Shown here one piece after another: positions 5,854-12,092 of a DNA stretch of 12,092 nt (within the stretch, counting starts at the first letter, position 1; each line of letters begins with the position of its first letter). Both the position numbers and the translations under genes were made by a program. The notes below the pieces were generated by a model. It had not been told where the DNA came from. It ran no database searches and saw only the letters and a program-made list of their open reading frames with translations. Source of the stretch: JABDJX01 sp039942715 (GTDB taxonomy: Bacteria > Pseudomonadota > Alphaproteobacteria > Rhodobacterales > Rhodobacteraceae); assembly GCA_039942715.1 (NCBI GenBank), contig JBDVBY010000009.1, positions 1 through 12,092 of the forward strand. The letters are read 5' to 3'.

Positions 5854-6936
5854 ATGACCACTCTCTTTGACCCCACATCGCTTGGCGATATCACGGTTAA
5901 GAACCGTATCTTTATGGCTCCGTTGACGCGCAACCGTGCTAACCCAGATGGCACGCCAAACACGTCTGCTGAAATTTACTACTCCCAGCGTGCCAGCGCA
6001 GGTTTGATCATTTCAGAAGCGTCCCAGATCAATCCTCTTGGCAAAGGCTACATTAACACACCCGGCATCTATGCTGATGAACATATCGCTGCATGGAAAG
6101 GCATTACCAATGCAGTTCACAGTGCGGGGGGAAAAATTGTGCTTCAACTCTGGCATGTCGGACGGATCAGCCATGACACGGTGCTTCCAGCCGGTGAAAA
6201 ACCGGTCGCACCCTCTGCCATTCAGGCCGATGCGCAAACCTTTACCGTTGATGGACCGACAGCCACATCTGCCCCGAGAGAAATGACTGTGGCTGAGATT
6301 GAATCGACAGTTGCCGATTTTGCGAGTGCCGCACGTGCTGCCATCGACGCTGGTTTTGATGGCGTCGAAATCCACGGTGCGAACGGCTATTTGCTGAACC
6401 AGTTTTTGTCGACCAACGCTAATAAACGGACAGACGCTTATGGCGGCAGTCCAGAAAATCGAGCGAAAATTGTTTTGGATATCGTCGATGCGGTTACAAA
6501 AGAAGTTGGCAAGGGCCGTGTTGGCATTCGCTTGTCACCAACAGGCACTTTCAATGACGTTAAGGATGACGAAGCAGAGGCAACATATCGCTACCTTTTC
6601 GCAGAAATCGATCAGCGCGACCTTGCATTTTTGCATGTCGTTGAAACCTTCCCTGGCGTCGAAACAACAACAGAAGACATGGCGCTGACCAAATCACTGC
6701 GCGACGGCTTTAAAGGCAATTACATCGCCAACGGTGGATATGACAAAGACTCCGCCGCTGAGGCCGTCGAGAACGGATCGGTCGCTGTTTCTTTTGGCCG
6801 GATGTTCATTGCAAATCCTGATCTGCCGGAGCGTTTCAAACTTGGCGCTGAGCTGAATGAGCTTGACGGAAACACTTTGTATGGTGGCGGAAGCGAAGGC
6901 TACACCGACTACAAAGCGCTCCAATCAGCAGCTTAA
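5854..6936 (+). CDS. Old Yellow Enzyme family FMN ene-reductase (NemA-like)
   Basis: 360 residues forming a single FMN-binding TIM barrel, the usual length for NemA/OYE proteins. Motifs run in order: VKNRIFMAPLTRNRAN, with Thr25 that tunes the flavin; LQLWHVGRISH; VEIHGANGYLLNQFL, giving His174, Asn177 and Tyr179, the substrate-activating pair and proton donor; and TDAYGGSPENR, a strong family signature. FGRMFIANPDLPERF near the end contacts the FMN phosphate. Such enzymes use NADPH to reduce the C=C bond of alpha,beta-unsaturated carbonyls, maleimides and quinones, and some reduce nitro compounds. The ribosome site is TAAGGAAATGTA before the ATG. It follows the half NTF2-like gene by 46 bp and is predicted to be induced through operator site D. 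This is the central detoxification enzyme of the island. Confidence 0.93.
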   Translation: MTTLFDPTSLGDITVKNRIFMAPLTRNRANPDGTPNTSAEIYYSQRASAGLIISEASQINPLGKGYINTPGIYADEHIAAWKGITNAVHSAGGKIVLQLWHVGRISHDTVLPAGEKPVAPSAIQADAQTFTVDGPTATSAPREMTVAEIESTVADFASAARAAIDAGFDGVEIHGANGYLLNQFLSTNANKRTDAYGGSPENRAKIVLDIVDAVTKEVGKGRVGIRLSPTGTFNDVKDDEAEATYRYLFAEIDQRDLAFLHVVETFPGVETTTEDMALTKSLRDGFKGNYIANGGYDKDSAAEAVENGSVAVSFGRMFIANPDLPERFKLGAELNELDGNTLYGGGSEGYTDYKALQSAA

Positions 6937-6970
6937 CCCATTCTTTCAAAACTCGCCACTCCATCGAAAA

Positions 6971-7016
6971 GCCATAGCGGATGGCGGCTCGAAATCACTC
7001 GATCCTTCTTGGGATC
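6971..7016 (+). other. Two small hairpins between OYE and the secreted protein gene
   Basis: GCCAT (6971-6975) pairs with ATGGC (6981-6985), and GATCC (7001-7005) pairs with GGATC (7012-7016). Stems are only 5 bp and the T stretch after the second is short, so they are weak. They could modulate expression between the OYE gene and the next gene in the 128-bp gap. Confidence 0.25.
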
Positions 7017-7064
7017 ATTTCTCCACGACACACAAACACTTTCAAAAAATGAAAAGGAAATACC

Positions 7065-7601
7065 ATGTCTAAGACACTTACAAATATCGCTGCAGCAACA
7101 GCCGTCGCTGGCGCTCTCGCAACCGCCAGCGTCGCCGCAGCCAAAGACGCAGGCGCCGAGCGCGCTGTGACACTAGAAGAGGTTTCTAGCGTAGAAATGT
7201 CGATTACTGGCGTAACAGATTACGGCACATCAATGGCTGATTTGCTGGCCGGGACCGTTGCACCGCCCGCGCAAGGCGCGCGCCTTGATATTGCTTTTGG
7301 AGGCGACACAACCGGCGTTCTATCTGGCACAATGACCGGCGTAGATTATGCAAACGTTCGCGCTGATGGTCGGTTTGAGCTGAACATCCATGCTGAAATT
7401 GTCACTCCAGATGGTGCACGCATTGCGTACCAAGCAACGGGCGTTTCGGTTCCAGGCGCAGATGGTATCGCCCAGGTTCGCGAAGTCGCCAAGCTGACGA
7501 CAAGCTTTGAAAAATACACTTGGGTGAATGGTCTGACATTCATTGCCGAGGGAACAGTCAACACAGAAACAGGCGCTATCTCCCTGAAACTGTACAAGTA
7601 A
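7065..7601 (+). CDS. Secreted DUF3237-like protein
   Basis: 178 residues. The N-terminus, MSKTLTNIAAATAVAGALATASVAAA, looks like a Sec signal peptide with cleavage after an AxA-type site around residue 26, so the product is probably periplasmic. The rest is a beta-rich domain: YGTSMADLLAGTVAPP, ARLDIAFGGDTTGVLSGTMTGVDYANVRADGRFELNIHAEI, then RIAYQATGVS and a C-terminal YTWVNGLTFIAEGTV. The order of GxxSGxxxGxDYxxVRxDGxxxLxxxxxI, followed by a YxWxNxxxFIAEG strand, resembles DUF3237 (UPF0311) proteins, which are usually cytoplasmic, about 150 residues and of unknown function. The ribosome site is AAAAGGAAATACC before the ATG. It lies 128 bp after the OYE gene on the same strand and 27 bp before a small membrane protein, and may belong to the OYE unit. 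Confidence 0.65.
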   Translation: MSKTLTNIAAATAVAGALATASVAAAKDAGAERAVTLEEVSSVEMSITGVTDYGTSMADLLAGTVAPPAQGARLDIAFGGDTTGVLSGTMTGVDYANVRADGRFELNIHAEIVTPDGARIAYQATGVSVPGADGIAQVREVAKLTTSFEKYTWVNGLTFIAEGTVNTETGAISLKLYK

Positions 7602-7628
7602 ACCCAAATCTTCTAAAGGAAAAATCTC

Positions 7629-8036
7629 ATGACTTTCAATGAAGCCGTTGCCACATACGCCCCTGCATGGGTCGGTATTTGGATAAACTTTTTATTGCTG
7701 GGTGCCATCGTTTTGCCCCTGGTCTTGTTCTTCTGGAAACCAACGCGATTGGTTGCTTTATCCGCGATTGTCGCAGGGGTCGTCAGTGTCGCCGGCATCA
7801 TGTTCCTCTATTCGCAATTGGGCTATGTAAAGTTGCTGGGATTGCCCCACATCATCGCATGGGTTCCCCTCGCGTACCTTCTATGGAGCAAGATAAAATC
7901 GGCCGAGGTGACAACAGCACCCCGTGTCATCATGAGCGTCGTTCTCGCGACAATCGCTGTTTCGCTGGCGTTTGATGTGGTCGATGTGGCACGCTACGCT
8001 GCAGGAGAACGCACAGCGCTGGCTATGCCAGCCTGA
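7629..8036 (+). CDS. Four-helix inner-membrane protein of unknown function
   Basis: 135 residues with four hydrophobic segments, at about residues 13-36 (VGIWINFLLLGAIVLPLVLFFW), 42-63, 72-88 (GLPHIIAWVPLAYLLW) and 98-117. A short C-terminal tail follows. AAAGGAAAAATCTC precedes the ATG at 7629, a good ribosome site. It begins 27 bp after the secreted DUF3237-like gene and is almost certainly co-transcribed with it. I do not recognise a family or catalytic motif; a partner role for the exported protein upstream is only a guess from position. It ends the plus-strand group that starts at operator site D. Confidence 0.7.
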   Translation: MTFNEAVATYAPAWVGIWINFLLLGAIVLPLVLFFWKPTRLVALSAIVAGVVSVAGIMFLYSQLGYVKLLGLPHIIAWVPLAYLLWSKIKSAEVTTAPRVIMSVVLATIAVSLAFDVVDVARYAAGERTALAMPA

Positions 8037-8186
8037 TAATTCTGACGAAATCCGTTCGCGGTAACCATGTCACAACAAGGCATCTGCTGCGAACTGCATC
8101 GTCAAATGCATCTGCGATCAAACAATCCAAATGGTGCTGTCAGACGAATACGAGCTTACACGTACCCTCCACACACTCAGGGTGGA

Positions 8187-8230
8187 CTACGGCGGTGCAT
8201 GTCAATGACCCTAGACTTGCATTGCCGTAG
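8187..8230 (+). other. Long imperfect hairpin in gene-poor stretch
   Basis: CTACGGCGGTGCA (8187-8199) and TGCATTGCCGTAG (8218-8230) form a 13-bp stem as plus-strand RNA if two G-U wobbles are allowed; on the minus strand these become mismatches. The loop is 18 bases and no T run follows. It lies in the 221-bp gap (8037-8257) between the membrane protein gene and the convergent 8258-8587 gene, where I see no coding sequence. Confidence 0.35.
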
Positions 8231-8257
8231 ACACTCCAGACCCCATGCAATGGCGGC

Positions 8258-8587
8258 TCAGGCCGCGCGTAATTCTTCGCCGGCCGACTCAGCGATGCGC
8301 CGATTGATTTCCGCGCGTGAAAGAGCAACCGAAGTGCGCCCTCCTTTGACTACGAAAGCCATGAGGCTTTTCACCACCCGCTCGTTCGGGTCGATGCCCG
8401 CGCAGGTCAATACGTCTCGTCCGTCGCGGGAACGTGCCCAGCGGGCGATCTGCTCGCGGCCGTTGCCGTACTTCTCGTCGTCGGCAATGGCGTCATCCAA
8501 CGCCGCCAATACGACAGCTGAGAATAGTCTATTGGTGCGGGTGCCTTGTTCAGCATTAGAGGCGGTTACGTCAATATAGGCTGTCAT
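8258..8587 (-). CDS. Short conserved alphaproteobacterial hypothetical (possibly DUF6280)
   Basis: 109 residues from ATG at 8587, which has AAGGA about 6 bases upstream. The frame continues to 8740, but the added N-terminus is basic and unstructured and lacks a ribosome site, so the inner start is chosen. The protein is soluble: ASNAEQGTRTNRLFSAVVLAALDDAIADD, then EKYGNGREQIARWARSRDGRDVLTCAGIDPNERVV, then a helical tail RTSVALSRAEINRR. From memory this resembles a small conserved protein widespread in Rhodobacterales (I believe DUF6280), with no known function. Base composition is more GC-rich than the neighbouring genes. It is convergent with the island's last gene and appears monocistronic. 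Confidence 0.7.
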   Translation of the reverse strand: MTAYIDVTASNAEQGTRTNRLFSAVVLAALDDAIADDEKYGNGREQIARWARSRDGRDVLTCAGIDPNERVVKSLMAFVVKGGRTSVALSRAEINRRIAESAGEELRAA

Positions 8588-8912
8588 TTCGATTCCTTGC
8601 TTGTTATTGCCCCCGCCTATTAGTGCTGCTCGATAATGCAAGACTCGCCGCTTTTGTGCAAAGGCGCTAATGTGCATGCCCATATTCAAAAGGATAGGAA
8701 CACCATTTTTTTTACCTTTCCGAATGAATTCTCGAAGCACAAACTGACTTTGCCACTGAAGTTAGTCATTGACGGTTTTCGTTGAAGGGCAACATCGCAA
8801 TACCAAACCATTAGGCTAGATGGGTTAATCGAATTTGATACAAACATAGCCGCAAGGTTTCGCGCCAACGGATAAAAATCTGATAGGCTAATTGTCGTAA
8901 AAGCTTGGAGTA
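8588..8912. other. Intergenic region upstream of two divergent genes
   Basis: This 325-bp stretch separates the leftward 8258-8587 gene from the rightward receiver gene and should contain both promoters. I see no operator-like palindrome and no RNA gene. A T run at about 8706-8713 is not preceded by a convincing stem. Confidence 0.4.
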
Positions 8913-9347
8913 TTGCTCGCTGTGTTGGACATTTTATCCCTTGAAAACCGTAACCGCATCATCGTCGCCGACGACAACGAAATGGTGCGCGATGTTGTTC
9001 GTGCCATAATTGAACATGGATTGTCAGCTGATTGCACGTCCGCTTCAAATCTCGATGAAGCAATAGAAATTGCCTCGAATTCTCAAGTTGATTTGGCGCT
9101 TCTCGACTACAACATGCCCGGCATGAACGGATTAAACGGCTTGCGTCGCATTACATCATGCAATGTCCGTCACATTGCCCTTTTTTCCGGAAGAATATCG
9201 AGCGATGTCATCGAAGAAGCGATTGACCTTGGTGTCTCTGGATTCCTGCCGAAAACCCTTGAGCCGAATGCGATGCTACAGGCGATCCGCGCAATGTGTG
9301 TTGGCGAAAAGTTTCCAGGGCAGCACTTTCTCGGCAAATTGATTTAG
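8913..9347 (+). CDS. Response-regulator receiver domain, probably truncated LuxR/NarL-type
   Basis: 144 residues if started at TTG 8913; GTG at 8922 (141 residues) is an alternative. GGAG at 8907-8910 lies 2 bases before the TTG and 11 before the GTG, so neither is ideal. The protein is a complete CheY-like receiver: Asp20-Asp21 (RIIVADDNEMV), phosphoacceptor Asp65 (LALLDYNMPGMNG), a switch Ser at 92 (ALFSGR) and Lys114 (FLPKTL). It ends shortly after the last receiver helix with VGEKFPGQHFLGKLI. In NarL-type regulators this point is the linker to a helix-turn-helix domain, and remnants of such a domain follow downstream. It may persist as a stand-alone receiver or be a decaying gene. No histidine kinase is nearby. 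Confidence 0.75.
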   Translation: MLAVLDILSLENRNRIIVADDNEMVRDVVRAIIEHGLSADCTSASNLDEAIEIASNSQVDLALLDYNMPGMNGLNGLRRITSCNVRHIALFSGRISSDVIEEAIDLGVSGFLPKTLEPNAMLQAIRAMCVGEKFPGQHFLGKLI

Positions 9348-9512
9348 CAAAATTGCCGAGCGAGCGTGTGCTGAAGGATATTGGCAATTCGCCAACGAAT
9401 TCTAGCAGTTCCTGGCAAGGTAGCGCTTGGCCAAAACTAGCCTCTCATAGCAGTCATCCATACGTTCCGCAGTTACTTTGGGCTCACAGTGCTCAACCGG
9501 CGCAAGTGCAGC
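9347..9512 (+). pseudogene. Decayed LuxR-type DNA-binding domain of the response regulator
   Basis: After the receiver stop codon, one frame from 9347 reads AKLPSERVLKDIGNSPTN, which resembles the start of a LuxR/GerE domain (LTxREVLxxIxxGxTNK). In the receiver's own frame, 9453-9512 reads VIHTFRSYFGLTVLNRRKC, resembling its end (VKxHxxxIFRKLGVxNRTQA). Several stops lie in between. The simplest reading is an ancestral two-domain regulator broken by small insertions/deletions and stops. The match is by eye and the middle recognition helix is not readable. Confidence 0.45.
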
Positions 9513-9805
9513 ATCTGATCGGTAAACCCGACTGGCTCTCTGATGAGAACGGCCCAAAGCCGACGTCCAGCGGCCAACCCAGATGCTGCGGTGGCAGCCC
9601 GCTTTGCCGCCATACGCCGCATGTGCGAATTCTCGGGTTGGACGAACTTGCAGTCTGCGGGACAAAGTTGGCTTTCGCCGCGGCTGCACCAAAGTCCGCT
9701 GTGCGGCAACACGACTGGCCGTCACCCGTGCTACCGCTTACCGCTATTTCGTGATCTGCTCTGAAGATGTAGGAAACATAACAACCGACCACGCGCCCAC
9801 CTACT
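9513..9805. other. Gene-poor stretch with repeat-like sequence
   Basis: Several short frames on both strands cross this stretch, but their translations are Cys/Arg/His/Pro-rich, overlap each other and resemble no family, so I call none. The segment around 9650-9712 contains TGCGGGACAAAG, then GCGGCTGCACCAAAGTCCGC. The first motif recurs at the window's right edge (12082-12092), hinting at a dispersed intergenic repeat. Confidence 0.35.
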
Positions 9806-10195
9806 TCAAGCCGCTGCGCTCTCTTGGCCGCCCACCCTGAACTTCAGAACAACAAGGCCGAACAGCACCATCGACAGAACGCTAAAAACTGACCCCACCT
9901 TGGCCAGCGTTTCTCCGCTGCCAGTGATCGCTGAAACGATTCCCGGCACCAAGACCAGTACCGACAGAACCGCCAGAGCATAGTGAAAATGTGCCAGCCG
10001 CGACTGACCGGCCTCTGGTGAAACGGCATAGTAGGAACCGTAGACGGCCATTGCGACAAACCCCAACAGGTTCAGGTGCCCGTGGGCGGGTGATAGGGTG
10101 TGGTCGTGGGTTGCAGACATTTGAATGCCCCACGCCATTCCAATCAAAGCAAAAAGTACTGCGGTGACAAAACAAGTCTTTGCGATGTTCTTCAT
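9806..10195 (-). CDS. Small histidine-rich four-helix membrane protein (heme-copper-oxidase-subunit-I-like)
   Basis: 129 residues with four membrane helices at about residues 7-25, 41-60, 72-92 and 97-117. Histidines cluster at one side: His30, His32, His38, His40 (ATHDHTLSPAHGHLNLLGF) and His69/His71 (AHFHYA). The AHGHLNLLGF pattern recalls helices of heme-copper oxidase subunit I and small relatives sometimes annotated as cytochrome oxidase-like, which may bind heme or metal; this is inference. The start overlaps the stop of the cupin gene in an ATGA arrangement, and GGAGG lies about 9 bases before the ATG, so the two are translationally coupled. Confidence 0.7.
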   Translation of the reverse strand: MKNIAKTCFVTAVLFALIGMAWGIQMSATHDHTLSPAHGHLNLLGFVAMAVYGSYYAVSPEAGQSRLAHFHYALAVLSVLVLVPGIVSAITGSGETLAKVGSVFSVLSMVLFGLVVLKFRVGGQESAAA

Positions 10196-10656
10196 GTCGA
10201 AGACCCTCCAGCTTCATCCAATGGGGGACCGGTAAAGGTCATGTTGTGGCGTTTGGCGGACTCTTCGATCGCCGGCATGTCTTCCGGAATGCGGCACTGC
10301 CACTCCGCCATGTCTTGAAAAAACCCTTCGAAACCACCAGGGGTTAGGATGACCAGGTGGCGCGACGGGGCATCTCCGATGACCTTGAACGTGTGCTCCT
10401 TGCCACGTGGGATGAAGACACTTTCCCCCGGACCTGCGATCGTTTCGATCCCTTCGATCCACACCTTGCAGGTTCCTGTGATCATCACGAACACTTCATC
10501 TTCGCTATGGTGCACATGGCGCGGTGGACCGCTTCCCGCCGGTGAAAGGCTGTCGACAATCGACATCGCTCCACCGGACTCCTCTGGAGTTAGAATTGTC
10601 TTGTAACGAACACCCAACCATTCGATCGTGGCGTCATCGTTTTCCAGGTCTTTCAT
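10192..10656 (-). CDS. Cupin-domain protein
   Basis: 154 residues from ATG at 10656, with GGGAG 7 bases upstream; a TTG at 10674 in frame lacks such a site. It holds a single cupin barrel (about residues 30-105). Motif 1 is PPRHVHHSEDEVFVMITG, with His47, His49 and Glu54, and motif 2 is GESVFIPRGKEHTF, with His88, giving a complete metal-binding set. The C-terminal tail includes FFQDMAEWQCRIPEDMPAIEESAKRHNMTFTGPPL, seen in quercetin-dioxygenase-like small cupins. It could be a metal-dependent oxygenase or isomerase, or a binding protein; the substrate is unknown. It is divergent from a LysR regulator 111 bp away, a layout that usually means the regulator controls it, and is coupled to the small membrane protein gene downstream. 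Confidence 0.85.
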   Translation of the reverse strand: MKDLENDDATIEWLGVRYKTILTPEESGGAMSIVDSLSPAGSGPPRHVHHSEDEVFVMITGTCKVWIEGIETIAGPGESVFIPRGKEHTFKVIGDAPSRHLVILTPGGFEGFFQDMAEWQCRIPEDMPAIEESAKRHNMTFTGPPLDEAGGSST

Positions 10657-10683
10657 CGTTTCACTCCCTATCAATGAGAAGAA

Positions 10684-10699
10684 ACGAAAGCGCTTTCGT
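10684..10699. promoter_or_regulatory. Perfect 16-bp palindrome upstream of the cupin gene
   Basis: ACGAAAGCGCTTTCGT is a perfect palindrome with a central CG, 28 bp upstream of the cupin ATG in the cupin-lysR intergenic region. A second inverted repeat, CCAAC-GAAA-GTTGG, lies at 10734-10747. The first looks more like a LacI/GalR-type operator than the looser T-N11-A box of LysR proteins, yet the neighbouring regulator is LysR-type. Confidence 0.5.
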
Positions 10700-10767
10700 C
10701 AGTTTACGTGTAGCGGCAAAGTACGGTATCACTCCAACGAAAGTTGGCAATTAAGGATATCACCAGT

Positions 10768-11721
10768 GTGAATTTCGCGACATTCGATCTGAACTTGCTG
10801 CGCGTGCTCGACGCAATCCTGCACGAGGGATCGACAGTAAAAGCTGGCAATAAATTGGGACTGTCCCAATCCGCAGTATCCAATGCGCTCAATCGTTTGC
10901 GCCATTCGCTTGAGGATGACCTCTTCTTCCGGCAGGGAAACAAGCTGATCCCGACCGACTATGCAGCGTCGGTCAAAGACGGTCTGCGGGGGTACCTTTC
11001 AGTGCTTGAGGTCCTGTTGATGCGGTCCGATTTTGAACCATCATCGGCCAGAGGCGTGTTCCGGATTTCCGGAGGCGACTACTTCTCAGAAATGCTGATT
11101 CCGCGTTTGAGTGCGCTACTCGCTGAAACGTCGCCAAAAGTGCTGCTTCAACAGGTTGCTTGGGAACCTGTTGACCATCTGCGGATGCTCGAAAATGAGC
11201 AGGCTGATTTGGGTTTGGGCCCGTTACTGACGAATGTGGATGAGTTGCCTCCCTGGATTAGGTGCCAGCATTTGTTTGTTTCCAGTTTCGTCGGCATCGC
11301 AGCGAAGGAAAACCCGCTGGTTTCGGACATTCCAGATTACGGAGAATTACCGATCGACAGATATTTTTCCGCTTCTCATGTCATGTTTTCCGTTTCCGGA
11401 GAAATCGAGTCTTTCGAGGACGGTGTCATCAAGAGGTTAGGCAAGAAACGTCACATTGCACTGACTGTCCCCACTTTCCACGCTGTTCTTCGTGCAATTA
11501 GCGAGAGTCCATACCTTGCGATCGTGCCGGTCTCACTGGCAAGCAGAGTCGCAGAGCAATATGGTCTGCGGATGTTTTCGCTGCCGTTCCATCTCAACGG
11601 TATTCCTGTCTTTGCAACCTGGCACAAGCGGTCCGATAGGACACCATTGGCAAATTGGTTGAGGGATCAGGTCTTTCGTATTGTCGAGCCGCTCGCAGAC
11701 GAAAGTTCGTATTGGCCTTGA
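10768..11721 (+). CDS. LysR-family transcriptional regulator
   Basis: 317 residues from GTG at 10768, which has AAGGA about 10 bases upstream. A TTG at 10744 would add eight residues but has no ribosome site, and family members usually start close to FDLNLLRVLDAI. The winged helix-turn-helix (about residues 6-66) contains HEGSTVKAGNKLGLSQSAVSNALNRLRHSLEDDLFFR, a full LysR signature of the NodD/SyrM-like branch. The rest is a two-lobed periplasmic-binding-type effector domain (about 90-300), with FRISGGDYFSEMLIPRLSALL at its start. It probably regulates the divergent cupin/membrane-protein pair and itself; the inducer is unknown. A 7-bp inverted repeat follows the stop. Confidence 0.9.
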   Translation: MNFATFDLNLLRVLDAILHEGSTVKAGNKLGLSQSAVSNALNRLRHSLEDDLFFRQGNKLIPTDYAASVKDGLRGYLSVLEVLLMRSDFEPSSARGVFRISGGDYFSEMLIPRLSALLAETSPKVLLQQVAWEPVDHLRMLENEQADLGLGPLLTNVDELPPWIRCQHLFVSSFVGIAAKENPLVSDIPDYGELPIDRYFSASHVMFSVSGEIESFEDGVIKRLGKKRHIALTVPTFHAVLRAISESPYLAIVPVSLASRVAEQYGLRMFSLPFHLNGIPVFATWHKRSDRTPLANWLRDQVFRIVEPLADESSYWP

Positions 11722-11735
11722 GACTGAAACGAGAC

Positions 11736-11765
11736 CTGCGGAAGCCAGTGGGTATCGATCCGCAG
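11736..11765 (+). terminator. Possible terminator hairpin after the LysR gene
   Basis: CTGCGGA (11736-11742) pairs perfectly with TCCGCAG (11759-11765) around a 16-base loop, 15 bp after the LysR stop. The following AGTTTCTATT is only mildly T-rich, so this is a weak intrinsic terminator at best. Confidence 0.35.
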
Positions 11766-12092
11766 AGTTTCTATTGATGGGTGTGTTGACGCGCAAACCA
11801 GACCGTCACAAGGAGACATGAGATTTGGCGGCAGCCCAAAACCAGATGCTGAGTCTAGTCGCCACCGTCCCCATCTCCAGCGCAGTTGTCGCCACGCCCA
11901 CCGATGTCGATGCCATCGCAGCCAGATTCTGAGCAATGTTTCTTATTATGCAGCTAGACCTGGCGCCGCTGTTAAAGCGGCCATTCATACCGGGCGCAGC
12001 ATCTTGCACCTTGGGCTCGAAGCGGTCATCCGACGCTTTCTGTCGGGCAAATCCCCCTTAAAATGGTGCCAAGGTCGGCTGTGCGGGACAAA
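11766..12092. other. Right-edge stretch without a convincing gene
   Basis: A plus-strand frame from ATG 11818 stays open to the window end (91 codons), with AAGGAG only 2 bases before the ATG. Its product is Arg/His/Cys-rich and unlike the neighbours. An opposing minus-strand frame (12009-11806) gives a more normal, partly hydrophobic C-terminus but lacks a clear start. Neither is called. The last bases, GCTGTGCGGGACAAA, resemble the repeat-like motif near 9655. Confidence 0.35.

Noticed and set aside
8067..8579. Plus-strand frame of 170 codons opposite the 8258-8587 gene
   Set aside because: It is an antisense shadow of the conserved minus-strand frame; its product is Arg/Ser-rich without a recognisable domain.
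8588..8740. Upstream extension of the short conserved protein to 8740
   Set aside because: No ribosome site for the outer start, and the added segment is basic and low in structure; the 8587 start has AAGGA at suitable spacing.
9473..9792. Several overlapping open frames on both strands, 70-150 codons
   Set aside because: Compositions are odd, they overlap each other without a preferred frame or ribosome site, and the region includes repeat-like sequence and pseudogene remnants.
11806..12009. Minus-strand frame ending in a hydrophobic helix, considered as a phasin-like protein
   Set aside because: No ribosome site or convincing start, and I could not match it to a family by eye.
1..12092. 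CRISPR array, tRNA or rRNA genes
   Set aside because: No regularly spaced direct repeats, and no cloverleaf or rRNA-like sequence was recognised on either strand.

Overview
The window looks like accessory chromosome (or plasmid) DNA of a Rhodobacterales/Roseobacter-group alphaproteobacterium. This rests on the mid-range GC content, the IS6-type transposase, the short conserved protein at 8258-8587 and general protein character; it is inference, not a database match.

Layout. Positions 1-408 are the end of an IS6-family insertion sequence, with a transposase cut by the window edge and a terminal inverted repeat near 408. From 479 to about 8036 lies a compact island for handling reactive electrophiles. 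It holds a Nu-class-like glutathione transferase (-), a glyoxalase-I-like VOC protein (+), an EamA exporter (+), a minus-strand group (NTF2-like protein, AhpD-like CxxC enzyme, YdcZ-type membrane protein), a TetR-family regulator (+), and a plus-strand group (half-length NTF2-like protein, Old Yellow Enzyme, secreted DUF3237-like protein, four-helix membrane protein). Gene content recalls the E. coli nemR-nemA-gloA locus, but the set here is larger and spread over several promoters.

The most notable observation is a shared 20-bp operator-like element, TATCTATACATATATAGATA or close variants. It occurs at four places, upstream of the GST (1342-1361), the VOC protein (1530-1549), the minus-strand NTF2-like group (4680-4699) and the plus-strand NTF2-OYE group (5494-5513). 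At three of the four it fills the spacer just after a -35-like hexamer. I infer that the TetR protein encoded between the two NTF2-linked groups represses all four units and is inactivated by electrophiles, perhaps through Cys97/Cys99.

From 8037 the character changes. There is a short conserved protein (-), a response-regulator receiver whose DNA-binding domain has apparently decayed into frameshifted remnants (9347-9512), and a gene-poor stretch with repeat-like sequence. A cupin / small histidine-rich membrane protein pair (-) follows, divergent from a LysR-family regulator (+). Their shared intergenic region carries a perfect 16-bp palindrome. The last 370 bases have no convincing gene.
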